A stretch of DNA of 13,811 nt from an uncultured Collinsella sp. (GTDB lineage: Bacteria > Actinomycetota > Coriobacteriia > Coriobacteriales > Coriobacteriaceae), in assembly GCA_900553215.1 (NCBI GenBank), contig USCJ01000019.1, positions 1 through 13,811 of the forward strand, given 5' to 3'. Positions 5,672 through 13,400 of the stretch are shown in pieces; within the stretch, counting starts at the first letter, position 1, and the number at the start of each line of letters is the position of its first letter. Below the pieces are notes generated by a model. That model did not search any database and was not told where the DNA came from. It worked only from the letters and a program-made list of their open reading frames with translations. The translations under genes and the position numbers were made by a program.

Positions 5672-6664
5672 TTAGTAATCCAGCTTCCACATGTAACGGC
5701 GCGTCATGTAATCCTTGTGGGTGACGGCGGAGAGCGCACGCATGTAGACGTTGTTGAGGATCGGGGCAAAGATCAGGTGGTTGAAGTATTCGCTCACGCT
5801 GTCCTTGATGTCGTTGAGGCCAAGCTCCTTGGCGTCGAGCTGATAGACGCGATCGCCACCGTACTGGTTGACGAAACGGATGCCGCGCTCGTCGTTGCAG
5901 CGGCTGCGGCCGACGCTGATGAGCTGGAACAGCGAGGTGCGCTTGTCCACGATCTCGAAGGGGCCGTGGAAGAAGTCGCAGGTGTTGATGGTGCAGGAGT
6001 CGATCTGCAGCATCTCCTGCACATTGCAGATGCTAAAGACGTAGGCGGCACCAAAGAGCGGGCCCTGAGCCATGACGTTGATGCAGGGCTTGTCGGCGTT
6101 CTGCTCGGCCCACTTGGCAGCGAGCGGACGGGTGTACTCGACGGCCTTGCGATAGATGGGGTCGACCAGGTCGAAAGCGGCCATAGCGGTCTCGTACTCG
6201 GCATAGCCCTCGGTCTGCTGCGTGAGCTCCATGGCGATCATGGTCACGACGGCGGAGTTGGTACGGCCCATGCAGGACTCGTCAACGGCCAGGCTGTCAT
6301 ACTGGATCTTGTAGTCGCAGACCTCGGTGAGGCCGGACTCGTCAACATAGATGGCGATGGTGCTGGCGCCGTGGTCCTTGGCGACCTGGGCGGCGACGAT
6401 GGTCTCCTTGGTGCCGCGCATGGACACGACGACGGCCAGGGTGTTCTCGTTGACGTAGGCCGGGGTGGCATGCACGAACTCGTTGCTGGTGTAACTGGAG
6501 CTCACGACCTGCGTGGCCTCGTGCTCCATAAAGTACTGGGCAGGATAGTTGCCGCCGTTGGATCCGCCGGCGCCAATCCACACGACGCGCTTGATGCCGC
6601 CCTTGTCTGCCTTGTCAGCCAAAACCTGGGAGACGACGTCCTTAACCTGTTCCTGAGTAGTCAT
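5672..6664 (-). CDS. SIS-domain sugar-phosphate deglycase, FrlB/GfrF-like (copy 2)
   Basis: A 330-residue double-SIS protein, a distant paralogue of the 362-1345 product. Both share NEF near residue 61, TP-x-(W/Y)-VNE, TEGY, FHGPFE and the C-terminal RRYMWKL-Y. Expected role: hydrolysis of a phosphorylated sugar-amine to hexose phosphate and amine. The catalytic pair seen in GlmS/FraB is kept: Glu217 (QEMLQ) and His233 (FFHGP), 16 residues apart. The usual Gly-Glu before FxHGP is Cys229-Asp230 here, and the phosphate loop reads VSMRGTKET (80-88) rather than SLGGSTPE. The different pockets suggest a different substrate from copy 1. AAAGG lies 11 bases before the ATG. It is the first gene leftward of the shared control region with the GntR regulator, and is followed by a large inverted repeat. 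Confidence 0.87.
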   Translation of the reverse strand: MTTQEQVKDVVSQVLADKADKGGIKRVVWIGAGGSNGGNYPAQYFMEHEATQVVSSSYTSNEFVHATPAYVNENTLAVVVSMRGTKETIVAAQVAKDHGASTIAIYVDESGLTEVCDYKIQYDSLAVDESCMGRTNSAVVTMIAMELTQQTEGYAEYETAMAAFDLVDPIYRKAVEYTRPLAAKWAEQNADKPCINVMAQGPLFGAAYVFSICNVQEMLQIDSCTINTCDFFHGPFEIVDKRTSLFQLISVGRSRCNDERGIRFVNQYGGDRVYQLDAKELGLNDIKDSVSEYFNHLIFAPILNNVYMRALSAVTHKDYMTRRYMWKLDY

Positions 6665-6702
6665 CGTGCATCAGCCTTTCTTCTCGTTTGATGCTCTCGA
6701 TG

Positions 6703-6722
6703 GCATACAAGTTACATACACG
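6703..6722 (+). promoter_or_regulatory. Candidate GntR operator, site 1
   Basis: GCATACAAGTTACATACACG contains CATACA twice, 11 bases apart. It lies about 40 bases upstream of the deglycase start, where bound protein could block its transcription. Confidence 0.5.
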
Positions 6723-6736
6723 TTTTGGTTATGTCG

Positions 6737-6749
6737 ACTAGTTGTATGC
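6737..6749 (-). promoter_or_regulatory. Candidate GntR operator half-site, inverted
   Basis: On the minus strand GCATACAACTAGT matches the first part of the 20-mers at 6703 and 6842 (GCATACAAGT) with one difference. Confidence 0.4.
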
Positions 6750-6820
6750 TATATTTGTCTTAGAAATTTTGCTGGTAAAGTTTTCGACAATCCATTACCA
6801 GCGGTTTTGTTGTCATGTTG

Positions 6821-6861
6821 GATACATGCTTGGTTCAGTAAGCATACAAGTTAGATACAGG
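6821..6861 (+). promoter_or_regulatory. Phased direct repeats ahead of the GntR gene
   Basis: GATACA (6821), degenerate GGTTCA (6832), CATACA (6843) and GATACA (6854) occur at exact 11-base steps with 5-base spacers, so all face one side of the helix. The last unit ends 10 bases before the regulator's ATG and would overlap its ribosome binding site or promoter, which fits autoregulation. Confidence 0.5.
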
Positions 6862-6869
6862 TTGTTCGC

Positions 6870-7592
6870 ATGAGCACTTCGTCAAAAAAGAACTTGGCCC
6901 AATACGAGCGTCTGGCGAGTACGCTGCGTGACCGCATCGCCGCCGGCACCTACGCACGCGGAGACAAGCTGCCGTCCGAGATGGAGCTCATGGACGAATC
7001 GGGGCTGTCGCGCAGCACCGTGCGCCACGCGCTTAAGGTGTTAGTTGACGAGGGCCTGGTGCGCACCGAGCGCGGACGTGGCACCTTTGTGGCCGACACG
7101 CCCGCGCTCCACGAGAACAACCTGGTGTTTTCGAGCTATACCAAGCAGGTCGAAGGCCAGGGCATGAAGCCCACCACGCGCACGGTGGACTCGGGCTTTA
7201 CCAAGGCGGCCGGCAGCATAGCTAAGTTCTTTGACGCCGCCGCGGGCAGCAAGCTCGTCAAACTTGTCCGCCTGCGTTATCTGGACGACGCCCCGCTGTG
7301 CTTGGAGACCACGTATCTGCCGCCAAGCTTTGGGTCGCTCATCGATCGCGACCTCAACGGATCGCTCTACGCGACGCTGCGCCAAGAATTCCATCGCGCG
7401 CCGGCGCAGGGGCATAAGACCTTTGAGGTGTGCTATGCCTCGCAAAACGAGGCGTTTTTGCTCAACGTCGAGCGCGGGCAGGCGCTAATCCTGATCACCG
7501 ACTACGTCTACGACGCCGACGGCCGCCCGCTCCATATCTCCAAGCGTATCCAGCGCACCGACCGCGCCAAATACACCGAGCCCATCGGCTAA
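6870..7592 (+). CDS. GntR-family transcriptional regulator, HutC subfamily (UTRA domain)
   Basis: A 240-residue regulator. The N-terminal winged helix-turn-helix (about 8-77) contains LPSEMELMDESGLSRSTVRH, with the recognition helix near 46-56 and the wing RTERGRGTFV (65-74). The UTRA effector domain (about 85-236) shows the typical LETTYLPP (145-152) and the closing stretch ITDYVYDADGRPLHIS. UTRA domains of this subfamily often bind phosphorylated sugars or sugar-amines, so the probable inducer is the phosphorylated substrate of the adjacent locus, as with FrlR. The ribosome binding site is weak (AGG nine bases upstream), suggesting low expression. It diverges from the deglycase gene, and NATACA repeats in the shared spacer are candidate operators. 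Its gene ends at a hairpin shared with the convergent acetyltransferase gene. Confidence 0.93.
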   Translation: MSTSSKKNLAQYERLASTLRDRIAAGTYARGDKLPSEMELMDESGLSRSTVRHALKVLVDEGLVRTERGRGTFVADTPALHENNLVFSSYTKQVEGQGMKPTTRTVDSGFTKAAGSIAKFFDAAAGSKLVKLVRLRYLDDAPLCLETTYLPPSFGSLIDRDLNGSLYATLRQEFHRAPAQGHKTFEVCYASQNEAFLLNVERGQALILITDYVYDADGRPLHISKRIQRTDRAKYTEPIG

Positions 7593-7626
7593 CCACCACA
7601 AAGGGACAGGCACCTTCGTGGTGGTT
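7591..7626. terminator. Terminator between convergent GntR and GNAT genes
   Basis: ACCACCACAAAGG (7592-7604) pairs with CCTTCGTGGTGGT (7613-7625), 13 bp with one mismatch, loop GACAGGCA. It is flanked by TTTT on the plus strand and fills the gap between the two stop codons exactly. The stem contains AAAGGGACAGG, the palindrome-family word. The short T-run favours termination of the plus-strand GntR gene, but the hairpin could serve both. Confidence 0.75.
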
Positions 7627-8208
7627 TTAGGCGGGAAGGTCGGGGAACCAGGTTGGTTTGGGCTGGTTGGGGGTGCGCTCGGCCAGGACCAGCTCCATCC
7701 AGCACATGTCGTACCAGCGGCCGAACTTTTGGGCACAGCGGTCGAAAGCACCCACCAAGCGATATCCCATATGGGCATGGAAGTCCTGGCTGTTGTGCGT
7801 TAGATACTCGTCGTCCTTGTCGTGCGGCACGGCGATGAGCGCGCACATGTTGGTGATGCCCATCGCGATCAGGCACTGCTTGAGCGCATCGTGCAGCTTG
7901 CGGCCCAGCCCGCCGTGGCGCACGTCGCGTGCCAGGTAAATCGACGTCTCGACCGACCAGTCGTATGCCTCGCGGCTGTTGAGCGGACTCGCATAGGCAT
8001 AGCCTACCGGACGCCCGTCCAGCTCCATCACCAGATACGGATAGCGTTTGAGCGTACGCTCGATGCGCCCGGCGAACTCCTCAACGCTCGGCACCTCGTA
8101 TTCGCAGGTAATCGCCGTCTGGCGCACATACGGCTCATAGATGGCAAGCAACGCCGGCGCGTCTTCGGGCGTCGCCAGGCGAATCGCCGGCTCGGACATC
8201 TCGGTCAT
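7627..8208 (-). CDS. GNAT N-acetyltransferase, phosphinothricin acetyltransferase-like
   Basis: A 193-residue acetyltransferase of the PAT/MnaT subgroup, which transfers acetyl from acetyl-CoA to the amino group of small amino-acid-like compounds such as methionine sulfoximine. Family features are IYEPYVRQTAITCEYEVPS (23-41), GYAYASPLNSREAYDWSVE (69-87), and the acetyl-CoA loop RHGGLG (97-102). The ATG at 8208 is chosen because GAAGGG lies about five bases upstream; the frame extends 17 codons further without support. It starts just after the terminator of the preceding gene, so it needs its own promoter or read-through. Real substrate unknown; chromosomal members are often housekeeping detoxification enzymes, so a resistance role should not be assumed. 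Confidence 0.88.
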   Translation of the reverse strand: MTEMSEPAIRLATPEDAPALLAIYEPYVRQTAITCEYEVPSVEEFAGRIERTLKRYPYLVMELDGRPVGYAYASPLNSREAYDWSVETSIYLARDVRHGGLGRKLHDALKQCLIAMGITNMCALIAVPHDKDDEYLTHNSQDFHAHMGYRLVGAFDRCAQKFGRWYDMCWMELVLAERTPNQPKPTWFPDLPA

Positions 8209-8224
8209 ACAACCCTTCTCTCTC

Positions 8225-8266
8225 AAAAACAAAGGCCGCCTTGCGCCAACCCAGCGCAAGGCGGCC
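8225..8266 (-). terminator. Rho-independent terminator after the aldolase-family gene
   Basis: A perfect 13-bp stem, GGCCGCCTTGCGC (8234-8246) with GCGCAAGGCGGCC (8254-8266) and a 7-base loop, is followed on the minus strand by TTTGTTTTT. It lies 18 bases after the stop of the 8285-9310 gene and upstream of the GNAT start. Confidence 0.92.
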
Positions 8267-8284
8267 CCTCGTCATTACATCAGG

Positions 8285-9310
8285 CTACAGGACAGCCGCC
8301 AGCGCGTCGATGTCCTCCTGCGTCGTGGCCCAGCTGGTGCAAAAGCGCACCACCGTGTGGGTATCGTCGTACTTTTCCCAGTACTCGATCGCCGCATGCT
8401 CGCGAATGCGGGCCATGTCCTCGTTGGGCAGAATCACGAACTGCTGGTTTGTGGGCGTCTCCAAAAAGAACTGGTAGCCGCGCTCGTGCAGCACACGACG
8501 CAGCGCCTGGGCCGCCTGAATCGCCTGTCGACCAATCTCAAAATACAGGCCATCGGTAAAGAGCGCCTCAAACTGCACGCCCGTCAGGCGGCCCTTGGCC
8601 AACAGCGCGCCGTGCTGCTTAATACGCGGAATGGGATGCGCCGGAGCGTGCATGCCGCAGAACACCACAGCCTCGCCGCAAAGCGCGCCGCACTTGGTGC
8701 CGCCGATGTAGAACACGTCGCACAGCTGCGCCAGCTCGGGCAGGGTAATGTCGCACTCATCGGCCGCCAGTGCATAGGCCAGACGAGCACCGTCCACAAA
8801 CAGCGGAATCTCGCGCTTCTGGCACACCGCGTGAATCGCCGCGAGCTCGGCCTTGGAGTACAGCGTGCCGTACTCGGTCGATAGACTCACGTACACGGCG
8901 CCCGGGAACACCGTGTGCTCGTAGCTCTCGTTTTCGTAGAACACCTGGATATAGTTCTCGAGATCCTCGGCGTGCATCTTGCCCTCGTAGCCGGGGATGG
9001 TGAGCACCTTGTGGCCGCCAAACTCGATGGCGCCCGCCTCGTGGCAAGCGACATGGCCGGTCTCGGCGGCAACGACGCCCTCGTAGGGCGCGAGCAGCAT
9101 GTCAATCACCGTCGCGTTGGCCTGCGTGCCGCCCACCAGCAAGAACACGTCGGCATCGGGGGCCTGACAGGCCTCGCGAATCAGCTGCTTGGCACGCTCG
9201 GTGTACGCATCGGTACCGTAGCCGGGCTGCGGCTCCATGTTGGTATCGACGAGCGCCTGCAGCACTGCCGGATGAGCACCGTGGGAATAGTCGTTGTTGA
9301 ACGCGAGCAT
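8285..9310 (-). CDS. Threonine aldolase-family PLP-dependent enzyme (beta-eliminating lyase fold)
   Basis: A 341-residue fold-type I PLP enzyme resembling low-specificity L-threonine aldolase, which splits threonine or allo-threonine into glycine and acetaldehyde in the cytoplasm. Visible landmarks: N-terminal FNNDYSHGAHPAVLQAL, YGTDAYTERA (31-40), GGTQANATVI (60-69), the PLP-stacking His86 in ETGHVACHEAGA, Asp173 in FVDGARL (binds the pyridine nitrogen), and Lys206 in YIGGTKCGA, the Schiff-base lysine. Length fits the family. GAGG lies seven bases before the ATG. It starts 45 bases after the PAP2 gene stop, so the two may be co-transcribed, and it ends at a strong terminator. Other beta-eliminating amino-acid lyases are possible alternatives. 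Confidence 0.9.
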   Translation of the reverse strand: MLAFNNDYSHGAHPAVLQALVDTNMEPQPGYGTDAYTERAKQLIREACQAPDADVFLLVGGTQANATVIDMLLAPYEGVVAAETGHVACHEAGAIEFGGHKVLTIPGYEGKMHAEDLENYIQVFYENESYEHTVFPGAVYVSLSTEYGTLYSKAELAAIHAVCQKREIPLFVDGARLAYALAADECDITLPELAQLCDVFYIGGTKCGALCGEAVVFCGMHAPAHPIPRIKQHGALLAKGRLTGVQFEALFTDGLYFEIGRQAIQAAQALRRVLHERGYQFFLETPTNQQFVILPNEDMARIREHAAIEYWEKYDDTHTVVRFCTSWATTQEDIDALAAVL

Positions 9311-9355
9311 GGCAATCCTCTCTAGCCGGGCATGGGCCCGATGATTTAAACGCCG

Positions 9356-10219
9356 CTATTGTACGCCGCCCGGATAGGCAATGCGTGCGGCAAGGCACTC
9401 AAGTGCCAACACCAGGGCAAAGCCGCAGCTCACGTCAGTCAAAAAGTGTGCACCGATCACGATACGGCCAAAGGCGACGAGCGCCGCGACCACGGCAGCG
9501 ACCCAAAAGACCACGCGGCGTCGCGACGGCTTTTCCTTAAAGGACGCCGCAGGAAGCCCGGCGAGCATAAGGCCGATCGCCGCGTGCGCCGTGTGTCCGC
9601 TCGCAAACGACTTAAAGCCGTCCTTGATTACGCCGGCCGCAATATAGCTCCACTTGTCGGGGTTGCCAATCACCCACCACGGCTGAAAATTGAGCCCCGG
9701 CGTGACCTCGATCACGCGCATGCGCGGGCGCGACCACAGCGGCTTGACAACCACGTTGAGGATGATGGCCTGAGCGACCCACACGGCCAGCACCATCAAC
9801 GCCCAGCGTGTGAGCTCGTCGGGGTCGGTCGCGCGCGTGAGGCGATAGACGATAAGGTTGGCGACGATGACCAGCACAAACGTCAGCACCAACTGAGCCG
9901 CGATGAGTTTGCCGCCAACCCTCAGGGACGAAACGATCTCGTAGCCGGTCAGGCCCACGTTGACCAGAACGCCCAGCGCGGCAAGCCACTTGCTCGTCTT
10001 GGAATCGGGGCGTGCCGAACGCACGAGCATAACGCCCGCGACGCTCGCCGTCAGCTCAAACGGCAGCTCGCCAGCGGCCTCGATAAAGCGACCGTACATG
10101 CTGCCGATATTGAACAGCGCGCTCGAGATCTGATAATCGAAGAAACTGCCCACGCCCAGACAAAGGCACAGGACAACCGCGATCATGGCGACATCTTTCT
10201 TATAGATGTATCCGAACAT
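9356..10219 (-). CDS. PAP2-family membrane phosphatase
   Basis: A 287-residue integral membrane protein with about six hydrophobic segments. The PAP2 catalytic signature is complete in pattern: KPLWSRPRM (159-167, a variant of K-x6-RP with Met for Pro), FASGH (205-209; SGH of motif II), and RIVIGAHFLTD (252-262), giving R252, His258 and Asp262. His258 should be the phosphorylated nucleophile and His209 the acid. Family members dephosphorylate lipid phosphates such as undecaprenyl pyrophosphate or phosphatidylglycerophosphate at the outer face of the membrane; which one is not evident here. The ATG at 10219 is chosen because GAAAGGA lies just upstream; the 13 extra codons before it have no support. 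It may form an operon with the aldolase-family gene 45 bases on. Confidence 0.9.
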   Translation of the reverse strand: MFGYIYKKDVAMIAVVLCLCLGVGSFFDYQISSALFNIGSMYGRFIEAAGELPFELTASVAGVMLVRSARPDSKTSKWLAALGVLVNVGLTGYEIVSSLRVGGKLIAAQLVLTFVLVIVANLIVYRLTRATDPDELTRWALMVLAVWVAQAIILNVVVKPLWSRPRMRVIEVTPGLNFQPWWVIGNPDKWSYIAAGVIKDGFKSFASGHTAHAAIGLMLAGLPAASFKEKPSRRRVVFWVAAVVAALVAFGRIVIGAHFLTDVSCGFALVLALECLAARIAYPGGVQ

Positions 10220-10296
10220 GCTTTCCTTTCGGTCGGGTGAAGGGCGGTCAACCTGCAATGTGGGTGAGACGAAGATGGCTTTGTCCCGTAAACACC

Positions 10297-10422
10297 CTTA
10301 CAGGTTGAGCATAAGTAAGCGAAAACGTTCCATTTGTGGCAAGGTGGCCCGAAAGAGGAGGGAAGCGTACTTGAGTACGCGACCGACGAGTGAGGGTCAG
10401 ATTGCCCAAATGGGGCGTTTGC
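10297..10422 (+). ncRNA. Candidate structured RNA or RNA-like intergenic repeat
   Basis: The 10323-10342 arm pairs with 10402-10420: 19 bp, one bulged base (10337) and two G-U pairs. Inside, GGCCC (10346-10350) pairs with GGGTC (10394-10398), also with a G-U. Within that are GCGTAC-TTGA-GTACGC (10365-10380), a perfect tetraloop hairpin, and a possible GACC/GGTC stem (10381-10398, an alternative to the GGCCC pairing). Single-stranded purine-rich patches (GAAAGAGGAGGGAA, GACGAGTGAG) separate the helices. A further CTTAC/GTAAG hairpin lies at 10297-10319. All non-Watson-Crick pairs work only as plus-strand RNA, which is antisense to both neighbours. The sequence looks familiar as a Collinsella intergenic element, but I cannot name it or show a promoter. 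Confidence 0.5.
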
Positions 10423-10434
10423 AGCGTCGACCCA

Positions 10435-13400
10435 TTAGTCGTCATCGCTGGCGCCCAGCTGCTGCAGCAGCATGAGGGCGGCCGCCACGGGGCCGGTGCC
10501 GTCGTTGGCGTCGAGGCCTCGGCCCAGGCCGCTGCCCGCACCGGCGCCGGCCTTGTAGGGCACCGACAGCTTGCGGCTCTTGGGAAAGTTCACCGCACCG
10601 TAGCGGGTCTTAAGCTCAAAGGCCACCTTCTTGGGCACGTCGACGCCCAAAAACGTGATGCGTCCGCCGCTGAGCGTGACGCTCTCGAGCCCCAAGCGCT
10701 CGCCGCGGATACGGATACGCGCGCGGTTGAACAGATTGAGTCCCGCCAACGGCAGCTCGCCATGCGCGGCCTCGGTCTCTTCCTGCACCTCGTCGATGCT
10801 CTCCAGGTCCTCAGCCGCTGCGAGCTTGCGGTACACGAGCACGCGCTGGTCCACCGCCGGCAGGTACTCCTCGGACAAGAAGTAATCGGCCGGCAGATTA
10901 ATACCCACGCTCGCCGCCTCCACGCCGGCGTCGTCATCGCCGCGCGCCTCGGCCACGGCCTGGCCCAACATCTGCGTAAACAGGTCAAAGCCCACGCTCG
11001 ACAGGTTGCCGTGCTGCTCGGCGCCCATGAGCGAGCCGGCGCCGCGGATCTCCAGGTCGCGCATGGCGATGCGCATGCCGCTGCCCAGGTCCTGGAACTC
11101 GGACAGTGCAGTCAGGCGCGCCGTTGCCTCCTCGGTGAGCGGCAGCTCGCCGGGGAACATAAAGTACGCGTATGCCTGCGTGGCCGAGCGGCCCACGCGG
11201 CCCTTAAGCTGGTAGAGCTGTGCCAGACCCAAGCGCTGCGAGTCCTCGATGATGAGCGTGTTGGCGGTCGCGTTGTCGATGCCGCTCTCCACGATGGTCG
11301 TGGCGATGAGCACGTCGATCTTTTTGGTCGCGAACTCGATCATCACGTCCTCGACCTCGCGCGGGCTCATCTTGCCGTGCGCCACGCCCACGCGCGCCTC
11401 GGGCGCGGCCTCGTGCACGCGCGCCACGGCGTCGTCGATGGTCTTGACGCGGTTTGACACGTAGTACACCTGGCCGCCGCGGCCCACCTCCAGGCGAATC
11501 GCTGCGCTCACCACGTCGGGGTCGTACTCCCCCACGTGCACGATCACGGGACGACGCCCAGTCGGCGGCGTGGTGATCAGGCTCATGTCGCGCACGCCGC
11601 TCGTGGCCATCTGCATGGTACGCGGGATAGGCGTGGCCGAAAGCGTAAGCACGTCAATCTGCTCGCGCAGGTTCTTGAGCTGCTCCTTGTGCTGCACACC
11701 AAAGCGCTGTTCCTCGTCGATGATCACCAGGCCCAGGTTCTTGGGGTTCACATCGGCGGAAAGCAAACGATGCGTGCCGATAAGCACGTCGATCGTGCCC
11801 TCGGCAAATGCCTTGAGCGCGCGCTTTTGCTGCGCCGGCGTACGGAAGCGGCTGAGCACCTCGACCTCAAGGCCAAACGGGGCAAAGCGCTCAAAGAACG
11901 TCTCGTAGTGCTGCTGGGCCAGAATGGTCGTGGGGCAGAGCACCATGACCTGGCGACCGGAGTCCACGCACTTAAACGCCGCGCGCAGGGCGACCTCGGT
12001 CTTGCCAAAGCCCACATCGCCGCACAGCAGGCGGTCCATGGGCTTGGGCGCCTCCATGTCGGCCTTAATGTCAGCGATGGCCTCCAGCTGGTCGCGCGTC
12101 TCGTCGTAAGGGAAGCTCTGCTCCATCTCAATCTGCTCGGGCGTATCGGGCGGACAGGCGATACCGGTAATCGAAGAGCGGCGCGTATACAGATCGACCA
12201 GGTCAAACGCCAGCTTTTTGGCGTTCTTGCGCGCCTTATTGGTGGCACGCGTCCAGTCGGCGGTGTTGAGCCTGGTCAGGCGTGGCTTGTCACCGTCGGG
12301 GCCAACATAACGCGTGATGCGGTCGACCTGCTCCAGCGGCACGTAGAGCTTGTCGCCATCGGCGTATTCCAGCAAAAAGTAGTCGCGCTCCTTGCCGCCC
12401 ACTTCCTGGCGCGCGATCTCGCTAAAGAGCGCGATGCCATGCGTTGCGTGCACCACGTAGTCGCCCGGCTTAAACGGGAACGTGATCTGCGTAATGTCCA
12501 CCTTGCGGCGGCTGCGCGCGCGGTTGGCATCCATGCGGGCGTTGAGGTCGGCAATCGAGAACACGGCCAGGTTGGCATCGGGCACCACCACGCCCTGCGG
12601 CAAGGCGGCATCGACAAAGGTCACGCGTCCGCGCGAGATGGTGGGCACGGCGGCACCGGCGGCAGCCTGGGCGGCACCTGCCTCGAGCGAGCGGGCGTTG
12701 AGCGCGTCGGCCTTGCGTTCGCGAATTGCAGCATGAGCATCCTGGCGGACAGCACGATCGGCAGAATCTGCCGCTGCCACGCGCACACGGTCGCCAATAG
12801 CGCCCGCGTTTTCGGGCGCGGCCGTCAGCGACTCCTCAAAAGTAATACCCTCATCGCCAAAGGTGAGCTCCATCGACTCGCGCGCACCGCGGTCGGGGAT
12901 GGCAAACACGCAGGCATAGCGCTTGCCCACGACCTCCTGGATGCGCGTCATAAAGCGATTGTCCGAGCCCGCGATGGCCGGCTGCTCAATCTTGAGCTCT
13001 GCCGTCACCGCACCGCCGGCACGAATCAAGCTCACGTAGTTAAGGCGCTGCTGGGCACCAAAGTCGAGTTGCTGGGCACGCACGTACAGGCCGTCCAGAC
13101 GGTCGACCCCCGCCTCGCCGGCACGTGCCTCGATATCCTCGTAGGCGCGCAGGCAATCGTCGAACAGCGAGCGCGGCTCGGACAGCACCACGAGCGCCTT
13201 GCCGCTCACATGCGACAGCGGGCTCACGGTCTGGCCGTACATCACCGGCAAAAAGCGGTCGAGCTCGGGCGTGACGATGCGCGCATCCACCATCTCGAGC
13301 AGCGCCGCCAGTTTGCTGTCGTCCTGGCTGGCACGATAGAGCGCCACATGCATGTTGTGGACGGCGTCGTCGGTGAGTGCGAGCTCGCGACAGGGGAAGA

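Larger units (their letters stand above)
6665..6869. promoter_or_regulatory. Divergent control region between deglycase and GntR genes
   Basis: This 205-bp AT-rich region must hold promoters for both flanking genes. It has two near-identical direct 20-mers, GCATACAAGTTACATACACG (6703-6722) and GCATACAAGTTAGATACAGG (6842-6861), 18 of 20 identical. An inverted copy of the half-site, ACTAGTTGTATGC, lies at 6737-6749. HutC-family GntR proteins commonly bind GT(N)TA(N)AC or TGTAT/ATACA-type dyads, so these are plausible autoregulatory operators. I could not pick convincing -35/-10 pairs. Confidence 0.6.

Noticed and set aside
5672..6664. Possibility that the proximal deglycase is catalytically dead because Gly-Glu before FxHGP is Cys-Asp.
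   Set aside because: Alignment by motif to GlmS and FraB places the catalytic residues at Glu217 and His233, 16 apart, both present. The changed residue is a neighbour, not the general base.
7627..8208. Antibiotic or herbicide resistance gene call for the PAT-like acetyltransferase.
   Set aside because: The fold and motifs fit the PAT subgroup, but such chromosomal genes are widespread and no mobile element or resistance context is present. Substrate cannot be inferred.
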